A stretch of DNA of 64,000 nt. Source: JBGAHD01 sp044226395. GTDB taxonomy: Bacteria > Pseudomonadota > Gammaproteobacteria > Xanthomonadales > Ahniellaceae. The stretch lies in contig JBGAHD010000002.1 of NCBI GenBank assembly GCA_044226395.1, positions 806,001 to 870,000 of the forward strand. Direction: 5' to 3'. The translations under genes and the position numbers were made by a program. Below are positions 43,851 to 51,745 of this stretch, in pieces; position 1 is the stretch's first letter, and the number at the start of each line of letters is the position of its first letter. The notes under the pieces are model-generated. The model did not search any database, was not told the DNA's origin, and worked only from the letters and a program-made list of their open reading frames with translations.

Positions 43851-44032
43851 TGAGCCGGACGCGCGGCCATGGAGACGAGGACGCAATCACCTCGCGACGC
43901 GCAAACGCGTGGTCGCGAAACAACGAAATGTCGCATTTGGGCCAATTCTTCATATCGCCAATTACTGGCGTTCGACGTTGTCCAAATACATTGGCGTCGT
44001 CATCCGGCCGTGTCAGACTGACCGCCATCAGA

Positions 44033-44048
44033 CCCAGTTTCAACTGGG
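44033..44048 (+). other. hairpin upstream of the second propeller gene
   Basis: CCCAGT (44033-44038), loop TTCA, ACTGGG (44043-44048): a perfect 6-base stem ending 17 bases before the ribosome binding site GGAG of the gene at 44078. The gene at 42540 also has a hairpin at a similar distance and shares the leader CGGAGTGAA. Nothing else was recognised in the 227-base gap 43851-44077. Confidence 0.4.
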
Positions 44049-44077
44049 CGACAACAGCGGTATTCGGAGTGAATACG

Positions 44078-45355
44078 ATGAACCTCGCGGCCTGCTTTCC
44101 AGGGCGCGCGCGTCGTTCCGCCTTGATGGGTGGAAGCTTGCGCGCCTTCGCGCTTGGCACGTTCGTGCTGATCTCACTGACACTGTTCAATGCTTTCGCG
44201 GTGGCGCAGTCGGTGTCTTCACCGCTGGTGTACGCCACGCAGAAGGCTTTCATCACGCAGTACTACTACCCGCAATACCAGGGTTTGGCTATCTATCAAT
44301 GGCCGCGGCTCGATCGCGTGGCGCTGCATCCCGAGCTGCCCGAGCACGACTACGTGCTGGTCTCACCGAATGGTCGCGAGATCTATTTGTTCTCCAGCAC
44401 GACGCTGACCGTGGTTGACCGCGTGTCGATGCAACCATTGCGCACACTCGCGCGACCCGTAGGCGTGCCCGACAACTGGGGCCGGGAAGCCAAGATCTCG
44501 CCGCTTCGTCCGGATTTGCTGCTGGCCTACGGCGGCTATTGGCTCAGCCTTGGCACGGGCCAAGTCGTCAAGACCCCGGCGAACTTGGCTCCGGGGTACA
44601 ACATCGGCCAGATGACTCTGGATGATCGCGGCGAAAGGGTCGTGCTTAGACTCTATCGACAGACCGATAACGGTGGCACCGAACTTCGCACTCGGGTGGT
44701 CGATCTCGACGGGCGCCCGATCACGACGCGCGATTTCGAGGACCTCTATAACGCGGTTCTTCTCTCGGACAATCGCATCGCGGTCTTTGGCAACCACGAC
44801 ACCAACGTGCGCGTCCTCGACTTGAACACGCAAGCCTTGTTGAAAAGCCTGCGCCTTCCCGCGACCTACTACGTGATCGAAATGGCGAGCGACGGGCGCG
44901 GCGGGCTGTGGGCCGTGGTGAGCCGACCGATACCCTATTTCGGTCGGGCTAGCCTGTTGCATTGGCCGCAACTTCGCGAAGACCCGGTGACCCTGCAGGA
45001 ATTCCCGAACTTTGGCGGCTACAAGCTGCGCGTCAGCGGCAACAAGCTCATGTTGCTAACGGCAAGCGGCGAATACTGCTTGACCGGCGTGTGCTCTCTG
45101 CCTCGAGGCTTCGTCTACATGTACGACGTGAGCAACGGCGAAGCCTCTCGAGTCGAAGACACGCAACACGCCTTCGGCATCTACGACGCCGCGCCGTTCT
45201 CGCCGGTGGGCGTCGCGCAACCGAGCACGGTGCCGACGATGGGCACGTGGGCGTCGGTGATTCTCGGGAGTTTGTTGATGCTCTTCGCCTGCCGCACGCT
45301 GGCGCGGCTGCGCGCCACGGTTGGCGAGCCCGCGCGAGCGTGGCATCGGACATGA
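44078..45355 (+). CDS. secreted propeller-like protein with IPTL-CTERM-like anchor (2 of 3)
   Basis: A 425-residue relative of the proteins at 42540 and 45410. Export segment LRAFALGTFVLISLTLFNAF (about 22-42). The body repeats the family pattern YQGLAIYQWPRLDRVALHPE, PEHDYVLVSPNGREIYLFSS. A cysteine pair YCLTGVCS lies near residue 335. The C-terminus is VPTMGTWASVILGSLLML followed by CRTLARLR, an IPTL-CTERM-like signal with the tryptophan kept. Start chosen at 44078 for GGAG at 44066-44069; the frame is open far upstream without family sequence. Confidence 0.72.
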   Translation: MNLAACFPGRARRSALMGGSLRAFALGTFVLISLTLFNAFAVAQSVSSPLVYATQKAFITQYYYPQYQGLAIYQWPRLDRVALHPELPEHDYVLVSPNGREIYLFSSTTLTVVDRVSMQPLRTLARPVGVPDNWGREAKISPLRPDLLLAYGGYWLSLGTGQVVKTPANLAPGYNIGQMTLDDRGERVVLRLYRQTDNGGTELRTRVVDLDGRPITTRDFEDLYNAVLLSDNRIAVFGNHDTNVRVLDLNTQALLKSLRLPATYYVIEMASDGRGGLWAVVSRPIPYFGRASLLHWPQLREDPVTLQEFPNFGGYKLRVSGNKLMLLTASGEYCLTGVCSLPRGFVYMYDVSNGEASRVEDTQHAFGIYDAAPFSPVGVAQPSTVPTMGTWASVILGSLLMLFACRTLARLRATVGEPARAWHRT

Positions 45356-45374
45356 CGAAGTAAGCGTTCGGGGA

Positions 45375-45392
45375 GGCTCGCGATCGCGAGCC
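45375..45392. repeat. 18-base perfect palindrome before the third propeller gene
   Basis: GGCTCGCGATCGCGAGCC is a perfect palindrome in the 54-base gap between two tandem genes, ending a few bases before the ribosome binding site AGGGGAG (45396-45402). It may be an RNA hairpin or a dimeric protein site. Confidence 0.5.
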
Positions 45393-45409
45393 GCAAGGGG
45401 AGAAATCGC

Positions 45410-46564
45410 ATGAAAACCATTCTGCTGTGCATGATGGTGTTGCTGGCGGCAAGCCCGCGGTGGGCGCAGGCGCAGGACAACGCCATCTTCGTCACGGAGA
45501 TTAGCCAGAACGGCATCGAGCCTTGGGCCTACGCGGGGCTCGCTCATTACGATTGGCCCGGGCTCGGCCAGCCCACGCGTCGGCCCGACATTCCCGAGCA
45601 CGATGCCCTGGCGCTGTCGCTCGACAACCGGTCCTTGTTTCTGTTCTCGCGCACCCAGGTTCGCGTGCTCGATCCGGTGAGCATGCAAACCCAGCGCGTG
45701 ATCGCGGTGGTTTCTCCCCCGCCATCGCCGTGGGCCTGGAAGGCCTTGATCTCGCCCGCGCATCCCGAGATCGTGATGATGTCGAACGGCTACTGGTTCA
45801 ACACCACCACCGGTCAATTCACGCAGACGCCATCGACGCTGGCGCCGGGCTTCGACATCTGGGACAGCACGCTAGACGATGCTGGCCGCTATCTCACTTT
45901 GTCCCTATCGCGCGACGTGAGCGAGAACGTGAGGGAACTCAGCCTGCGCGTGATCAATCTCGACGGCAGCGACGTGGCGCAGCGCGACATTCCGGATGCG
46001 TTCCGGGGCCTGGTGCTGCCGGGCGGTCGCGTGGTGGTGTCGCGCTCCGGCGTGCGTTCCGCGCTCGACGTACTGGATCTGGCGACGCTGTCGCCGCGGT
46101 CGACGTTGAACTTTCCGGCGGGCTACGTGACTGCCTTGTCGGGCGACGGCCGCGGAGGCGTCGTGGCGGTGACCGAGCAAGCGTCGCTCGCGACGCGCCA
46201 TCTGTTGCATTGGCCGGACGCGCAATCGCAGCCCATTTTGATTCGGACCGACATCAGCGGAGGCTACTCCTCCACGCTGCGGGTTCAGAACGCAAGAGTG
46301 CTGCTGCTCCAGCAGCAGCCAACGGTGTGCCTCATCGTCTGCTTTCTCGGTCCGTCCAACCTGACCGTATTCGACCCCGCGCAAGGCACGACGCAAAGCA
46401 TCACCTCCGAGGCCTCGCCCTTGATCGCCGATGCCGCGCTGTTGCCCTTGGGGCGATTGCCATCGCCCATTCCAACGTTGGCGCCGCTCGCGGCGGTGTT
46501 CCTGGGCTTGCTGATGATCGCGGTGGGCTGGCGATTCCAACGCGCGCGCGTCGGCGCCCATTGA
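45410..46564 (+). CDS. secreted propeller-like protein with IPTL-CTERM-like anchor (3 of 3)
   Basis: A 384-residue third member. Signal peptide TILLCMMVLLAASPRWAQAQ. Family pattern: YAGLAHYDWPGLGQPTRRPD, IPEHDALALSLDNRSLFLFS, RVLDPVSMQTQRV. A cysteine pair is present in TVCLIVCFLG near residue 306. The C-terminus IPTLAPLAAVFLGLLMIA then WRFQRAR has the exact IPTL tetrapeptide but lacks the usual tryptophan-glycine. It has a strong ribosome binding site. In this trio each copy keeps a different part of the consensus sorting signal. Confidence 0.75.
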   Translation: MKTILLCMMVLLAASPRWAQAQDNAIFVTEISQNGIEPWAYAGLAHYDWPGLGQPTRRPDIPEHDALALSLDNRSLFLFSRTQVRVLDPVSMQTQRVIAVVSPPPSPWAWKALISPAHPEIVMMSNGYWFNTTTGQFTQTPSTLAPGFDIWDSTLDDAGRYLTLSLSRDVSENVRELSLRVINLDGSDVAQRDIPDAFRGLVLPGGRVVVSRSGVRSALDVLDLATLSPRSTLNFPAGYVTALSGDGRGGVVAVTEQASLATRHLLHWPDAQSQPILIRTDISGGYSSTLRVQNARVLLLQQQPTVCLIVCFLGPSNLTVFDPAQGTTQSITSEASPLIADAALLPLGRLPSPIPTLAPLAAVFLGLLMIAVGWRFQRARVGAH

Positions 46565-46722
46565 GCGTCGACGGCGTCCGCGCGCGCTGTCCGACGAGCC
46601 GACGCGGTCCCGCGCCGTGAATGCGCACGAAGGGTTTCGCAACGACCATTCCATGACCGTGTTCCGTGTCATCGCGCCCGCGGCGTAAGATCATCGCGCC
46701 ATTGGCAAGCGCGGAGAGCGAC

Positions 46723-48468
46723 ATGGCGCGGACAAGCAAGGCTGGAATGCTGATCTTCGGCGCCTTGATCGCGTCGCTGGCGATGGCGCCGATCGCGACG
46801 CGCGCGGCGTCGAATGAAACGTCTCGCGCGATCACGATCAAGGGCGGCGTCAACGCCACCACGCCCGGCGCGATCACCTTCCCCGCGCCGACATTCAATC
46901 AACTCACCGTCGAATGGGCGATCACCGGCGACGACAATCTCAACGGCGTCGTCGCCGTGCGCTTCAAGCCGCAAGGCAACAGCGATTGGCGCCAGGCGAT
47001 GGCCTTGCGGCGCGTGCCGGCCGGGTCGAACATCGGTTTCAGTTGGGGCAATCGTCACAGCGGCAGCGTGTTCGGCTTGCAGCCTGCTACGACCTACGAC
47101 ATCGAGCTCACGCTCACCGATGCCGATGGCGGCAATTCGCAGCAACTTCGTCAGGCCACCACGCGCGCCGTGCCCGTGCCGATGGCCGGCGCCTTGGTGC
47201 GCAATGCCACGCCGTCGACGCTGGCCAGCGTGATGAGCGCGGCGCAGGCGGGCGACATCATCCAGCTCGGCGCCGGCAACTACCCGGCTTTCACCATTGA
47301 CAAGGACGGCGTCGCGGGCGCGCCTCTCGTCTTTCGCGGCACGCCGGGCGCGACCATCGCGGGCGAGTTGAGTCTGTTCTTCCGCTCGCACGTGATGCTG
47401 CAAAACCTCACGGTCAACGGCCGCATTCGCTTCAACGGCTCGAACGACATCACCATCACCGGCTGCACGATCAACCCGATCAGCGGCAATGGCGGCGATG
47501 GCATCGTCACGTTCTTGCGTTCGGAGCGCGCATACATCGCGGACAACATCATCACGGGCCTGACGACCTGGGCCGAAAGTTCGCTCGGCGCCTCGGGCAA
47601 CAATCTGGGCGAGGGCATCATCGTCACGGGGCCGGGGCATGTGATCGCGCGCAATACCGTGCGCGGGTTTCGCGATGGCATTTCCTTGCTCGAGGACAGC
47701 GAGGCGGTCGATCAGTACAGCATCGACATCGTCGACAACGACATCGCCATCGCCGCCGATGACGCGGTCGAGGCCGATTTCTGCGCGCACAATTGCCGCA
47801 TCCTGCGCAATCGCATCACCAATGCCTTCATCGCGCTGTCGTCGCAGCCGGGGCTCGGCGGGCCCACGTATTTCGTGCGCAACGTCGCGTACAACGTGGT
47901 GCATATTCCGTTCAAGCTCTATCGCGGCTCGATTGGCGATGTGATTGTGCACAACACCATCCTCAAGCACGGCGATGGGTTCAACGCTTATCCCGGCGTG
48001 CCAATCAATCGCGCCTTTGTGCGCAACAATCTGTTCCTCGGTGGGCTGGGCGGCACGTTCAACGGCTTTGGCAATGGCGGTTCGCGCGTGGTCGATCAGC
48101 AGGAACTGGTCACGGCCAATTCCTCGCTTGACTACGACGGCTACGGCACGGAGAACGCGAGTTTCGCGGGGCGCATCGGCGCGGTGTCCTTCTCGGGCCT
48201 GGCGCAATTGCGCTCGCTGACGTCGGAGACGCACGCGCAGCAAGTCACGCGCAACATTTTCGCCGTGGTGCCGGCCTTTCCGTCGACGCCGATGACGGTC
48301 TACGCCGCGCCGGATCTAAGCCTCGCGACCGCGTCGAACGCGGTCGACACGGGCGAAGTCATCGCCAACATCAACGACGACTATCGCGGCACCGGGCCGG
48401 ACCTGGGCGCGCTCGAAGCGCAGACCGCGCCGATCGAAGGCCTGATCTTCGCCAATCAATTCGAGTAG
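46723..48468 (+). CDS. secreted FN3-like/right-handed beta-helix protein ending in NQFE
   Basis: A 581-residue secreted protein. Signal segment MLIFGALIASLAMAPIATRA, then a fibronectin-III-like domain (about 30-145; TTYDIELTLTDADGGNS), then a right-handed beta-helix of parallel strands (about 165-500; HVMLQNLTVNGRIRFNGSND, ERAYIADNIITGLTTW, HVIARNTVRGFRDGISLLED). Such folds often bind or cleave polysaccharides; no catalytic motif is evident. The last residues are LIFANQFE, a short acidic aromatic end shared with two other secreted proteins here. Start MARTSK chosen directly before the signal segment. Confidence 0.8.
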   Translation: MARTSKAGMLIFGALIASLAMAPIATRAASNETSRAITIKGGVNATTPGAITFPAPTFNQLTVEWAITGDDNLNGVVAVRFKPQGNSDWRQAMALRRVPAGSNIGFSWGNRHSGSVFGLQPATTYDIELTLTDADGGNSQQLRQATTRAVPVPMAGALVRNATPSTLASVMSAAQAGDIIQLGAGNYPAFTIDKDGVAGAPLVFRGTPGATIAGELSLFFRSHVMLQNLTVNGRIRFNGSNDITITGCTINPISGNGGDGIVTFLRSERAYIADNIITGLTTWAESSLGASGNNLGEGIIVTGPGHVIARNTVRGFRDGISLLEDSEAVDQYSIDIVDNDIAIAADDAVEADFCAHNCRILRNRITNAFIALSSQPGLGGPTYFVRNVAYNVVHIPFKLYRGSIGDVIVHNTILKHGDGFNAYPGVPINRAFVRNNLFLGGLGGTFNGFGNGGSRVVDQQELVTANSSLDYDGYGTENASFAGRIGAVSFSGLAQLRSLTSETHAQQVTRNIFAVVPAFPSTPMTVYAAPDLSLATASNAVDTGEVIANINDDYRGTGPDLGALEAQTAPIEGLIFANQFE

Positions 48469-48489
48469 GGCGTATCGCGGGCGGGAAAG

Positions 48490-48531
48490 AAAAAGGCTCG
48501 GCGATGGCCACGCTCAGCGCATCGTCGAGCC
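48490..48531 (-). terminator. intrinsic terminator for leftward transcription
   Basis: A 12-pair stem (48520-48531 with 48495-48506, one G-U pair, 13-base loop) is followed on the minus strand by TTTTTC (plus-strand A-run at 48490-48494). It would end a leftward transcript, yet the nearest leftward gene stops about 525 bases away at 49057. Confidence 0.75.
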
Positions 48532-48992
48532 GCAAATCCCTTGCCTCGTCCTTCATCCCTGCGAAGCGCGCGCATTATGCCGCAGCGCGCGCGCTCGATG
48601 CTGCTATGCATCACAAAACGCGAAAGGGTCTTTGGCCAACGTTCAGCGCGGATGCGCCGGATGCGTTCGCACGGGCTCGATCGCGCGTATCAACGCGCGG
48701 CGCATGCCATCGATCAGGAAGGAAGCGAATGAATCGCGGCGAGGTCGAGAAAGAAACTTCGCGCGGCGCTGGGTGATCGACCCTGGACCTTTCGATCACC
48801 AGCAGCGCCGTAACCAAGCGCGGTGAAGTCTTGCGTGCCGCCTGAAGCGATACGTCCGTGACGCGCGCAACACTTCCCCGCGAGTCCATCCCTGCGCGAA
48901 GCCGCGCCGCATTCCGCTGTGGCGCGAGTCTTTCGACGGGGCCTAGCTTGACCGAACGCGCAGTAAGTTGGACCTGGGGCGCCGAGGACAGA

Positions 48993-49013
48993 ATCGCTTA
49001 CGCCGTAAGCGAT
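48993..49013. other. perfect stem-loop ATCGCTTAC/GTAAGCGAT
   Basis: Nine paired bases (48993-49001 with 49005-49013) with loop GCC, located 44 bases after the stop of the leftward cyclase gene. No T-run. It may be an mRNA end structure or an inverted-repeat protein site. Confidence 0.5.
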
Positions 49014-49056
49014 GCTAATCTCGGGCATGGCGCCCGAAAGACGCCATTCGGCGCGC

Positions 49057-50208
49057 TCAGGCCGCGTCGGCCAGCACCACGCGGTCGCGACCTTCCTGCT
49101 TGGCGCGATACAGCGCGCGATCGGCGCGACCCAGGGCGTCGTAGACCGAACGATCCTGCGCGCGCAGGGCGGTGACGCCGAAACTCGCGCTCAGCGCGAT
49201 CGCCTGGCCTTCATGATCGACGGTCGCGCCATGCAGCTGCGCGCGGATGCGTTCGGCCAGCGCCAGCGCATCGGCTTGCGTCATGCCGGGCACGGCGACC
49301 ACGAACTCTTCGCCGCCCAGGCGCGCGACATAGGCGTGCTCATTGGCGGCCGCGCGCAATTGATCGGCGAAGGCGCGGATCGCGCGATCGCCGGCCTCGT
49401 GACCGTAGCGGTCGTTGATTGCCTTGAAGTGATCGATGTCGCTCAACACCAGCGCCACATCCCCCGCGCGCTGACCCGTGAACGCGCGCATCGCCTCGTC
49501 GAAGCCGCGGCGATTGAGCACCTGGGTCAGCTGATCGGTGCGCGCCAATCGGCGCATCGCCTCGGACAAATCATTGGCGACCAGGAACACCGCGAACACG
49601 CCCGTGGCCACATAGCCCGAGGGCATCAGCAGGAAGTTCACGCGCAAATACCAGCCCAGATACGTCTCGTCGCCGCTTGCCCCCTGAAGTAGCGCGCAAG
49701 TCGCCGCGGCAAGCTCGACCATGCCGAACGCGCCATTGACGATGGCCGCGCCCCACTCCGCCGCGCCCGGTCGCGCGCTGCCACGCAGCACCGTCAGCGC
49801 CGACCAGATCAGGATCACGCCGGCATACGCGGGCTGGATCGCCATGCGCAGGCCGACATGGGGCTTGAACACGGTGAAGATCACCACGCCCAGCTCGACG
49901 ATCAGGGCCAACGCCAGCAACTCGCGCCACAGACTCTCGCGACCCACGCGCAAGCGATGGCCAATCAGCGCCAACGACAGAATCACCAGCGGGATCGCAT
50001 TGACCACGATCCAGTACACCTGTCGATCGCGAAACAAGACATCGCCGAACAGATTGACCGCCCATTGCACCGCGCCGACCAGGAAGGCCAGCGCCCACAT
50101 CAGCGCGTGCCGCTGACGTCCGAAGCTGTGCCACGCCAAGAACAGCGCGGCCGACAGCGTCAGGCTCGTCAGCGTCAGGGCGACCAAGATGAAGAACTGC
50201 GGCAGCAT
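49057..50208 (-). CDS. membrane diguanylate cyclase (GGEEF)
   Basis: A 383-residue cyclic di-GMP synthase with about six to seven N-terminal membrane helices (residues 5-215) and a C-terminal GGDEF domain: DQLTQVLNRRGFDEAM, LSDIDHFKAINDRYGHEAGD, RLGGEEFVVAVPG. The RxxD inhibitory site is absent (NEHA). It has no DISM domain, unlike the two cyclases at 13945 and 17742, and is closer in layout to the one at 61517. The signal it senses is unknown. Confidence 0.9.
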   Translation of the reverse strand: MLPQFFILVALTLTSLTLSAALFLAWHSFGRQRHALMWALAFLVGAVQWAVNLFGDVLFRDRQVYWIVVNAIPLVILSLALIGHRLRVGRESLWRELLALALIVELGVVIFTVFKPHVGLRMAIQPAYAGVILIWSALTVLRGSARPGAAEWGAAIVNGAFGMVELAAATCALLQGASGDETYLGWYLRVNFLLMPSGYVATGVFAVFLVANDLSEAMRRLARTDQLTQVLNRRGFDEAMRAFTGQRAGDVALVLSDIDHFKAINDRYGHEAGDRAIRAFADQLRAAANEHAYVARLGGEEFVVAVPGMTQADALALAERIRAQLHGATVDHEGQAIALSASFGVTALRAQDRSVYDALGRADRALYRAKQEGRDRVVLADAA

Positions 50209-50354
50209 GCGAGCCCTCGGCCCACGCGATGCGCGCAGGCTGGCGCAGGATCACGCGCAAATCAAGCGGGATCCGGGCGTGATGCGCGCGCGGCATCCGC
50301 AGAGCGTCGATCGGCCGATGGCCGCGCCGACCATGGCGTCGGCGCCTCGCGAGT

Positions 50355-51365
50355 TCACCAGCCCGCGAGCACGATCTTGCCCACGGCCTCGCCCGACTCG
50401 ATCAAGGCATGCGCGCGGCGCAGATTCGCGGCGTTGATCGCGCCCAGGTTCTCGGACACCGTGGTGCGGATCACGCCGGCATCGACCAGGGCCGCGACCT
50501 CGGTCAGCAAGCGATGCTGCTCGATCATGTCCGGCGTGCCGTGCAGCGACCGCGTGAACATCAGCTCCCAGTGCAGCGACAGCGATTTGCGCTTGAGCGC
50601 GCTCACGTCGATCGGACCCGGATCGTCGATCAAGGCCAGATGACCCTGCGGCGCCAGCGACTGCACGATCTGCGCGAAGTGCAGATCGGTGCGCGTAAGC
50701 GCCGCGACATAGTGCACCTGCGGGATGCCGATGCGCGTCAGCTCCTCGCTCAACGGCAGCCGATGATCGATCACGTGATGCGCGCCGAGTTCGCGCACCC
50801 AGGCCTGAGTCTTGGGTCGCGAGGCCGTGCCGATCACGGTCAGTCCGGTCAGTCGTCGCGCCAGTTGCACCAGAATCGAGCCGACGCCGCCGGCCGCGCC
50901 GATCACCAGCAAGGCATCGCCACCGCGCTTGCCTGGCGCCACGCCGAGCCGATCGAACAGTAATTCCCACGCGGTGATGCTGGTCAGCGGCAGCGCCGCG
51001 GCCTGGGCATCATCGAGCGAACGCGGCGCCAGCGCGGCGATGCGTTCGTCGACCACGTGGCGCTGACTGTTGGCGCCCGGCCGCGCGATCGAGCCCGCGT
51101 ACCACACGCGATCGCCGACCTTGAACAAACTCACCTCGGGACCGATCGCGCGCACCACGCCGACCGCGTCCCAGCCCAGCACCTTGTCTTCGCCCGGCGC
51201 GGGCGCGGTCTGGCGGCGGACCTTGGTGTCGACGGGATTGACCGCGATCGCGCTGACCTCGACCAACAGATCACGCCCCTCCGCGCGCGGCTCGGGCAGG
51301 TCGACATCGATCAGGGCTTGAGGATCGGTGATGGGCAAACATTGGCGATAGGCGACGGCTTTCAT
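50355..51365 (-). CDS. zinc-type alcohol dehydrogenase-like quinone oxidoreductase family protein
   Basis: A 336-residue medium-chain dehydrogenase/reductase. The N-terminal GroES-like domain contains VSAIAVNPVDTKVRRQ and LGWDAVGVVRAIG; the NAD(P)-binding Rossmann domain has GAAGGVGSILVQLARR. The catalytic and structural zinc cysteines are missing, so this is of the quinone-oxidoreductase-like subgroup despite the family name. Substrate unknown. No partner gene is adjacent. Confidence 0.85.
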   Translation of the reverse strand: MKAVAYRQCLPITDPQALIDVDLPEPRAEGRDLLVEVSAIAVNPVDTKVRRQTAPAPGEDKVLGWDAVGVVRAIGPEVSLFKVGDRVWYAGSIARPGANSQRHVVDERIAALAPRSLDDAQAAALPLTSITAWELLFDRLGVAPGKRGGDALLVIGAAGGVGSILVQLARRLTGLTVIGTASRPKTQAWVRELGAHHVIDHRLPLSEELTRIGIPQVHYVAALTRTDLHFAQIVQSLAPQGHLALIDDPGPIDVSALKRKSLSLHWELMFTRSLHGTPDMIEQHRLLTEVAALVDAGVIRTTVSENLGAINAANLRRAHALIESGEAVGKIVLAGW

Positions 51366-51745
51366 GCGGACCTCGGACGAGAGCCCGGCGCGGCGTCTTC
51401 AACGAAAACGTCGGGATCGGGCGAGAACGGCATCTTGCGCCGTGCGGCGCGCGCGGGAAATAGGCGCGCGCTTGCAGCGATCTTCAACGCCAGTTTGAAA
51501 ATGGCGAGGTCGGTCTAGTAACGCCTTCGCGCGCTCGATCGACGTGACTCGTGCGCCCTGCACATGCCGCGAGACGGCGAGGCGCGACACCGAACGAAGC
51601 CGCGAGCCAGGTCGACCCGACACGATTTGGAACGCGCTCGAACTACGAGTAGGCTGCCAGCAGACGCCGCGGCGGACGACATTCCCGCGGCACCGAAAGG
51701 GATATCACTGACTCTGGCCGGTCCTCGGCCACAGGGGGGTTAAGG
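51366..51745. promoter_or_regulatory. divergent intergenic region with hairpin before the 838-residue protein gene
   Basis: 380 bases between divergent genes. TGGCCG (51715-51720), loop GTCCT, CGGCCA (51726-51731) form a 6-base stem that ends just before the G-rich ribosome binding site GGGGGG (51734-51739) of the gene at 51746. A weaker pairing CGCCA/TGGCG lies near 51488-51506. No clear -35/-10 pair was recognised. Confidence 0.4.

Larger units (their letters stand above)
48469..49056. other. 588-base stretch with orphan terminator and hairpin
   Basis: Between a rightward gene ending at 48468 and a leftward gene ending at 49057. It holds a minus-strand terminator (48490-48531) and a perfect hairpin (48993-49013). 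Open frames of 60-104 codons exist on both strands but have no recognisable protein character or ribosome binding sites. A small RNA or a long 3' untranslated region of the leftward cyclase gene are possible. Confidence 0.5.

Noticed and set aside
48993..49013. Possible tRNA arm
   Set aside because: Only one stem-loop is present; no cloverleaf, T-loop or acceptor pairing around it.
48504..49028. Small open frames of 60-104 codons on both strands
   Set aside because: No ribosome binding sites, no family character, and they overlap the terminator or hairpin.
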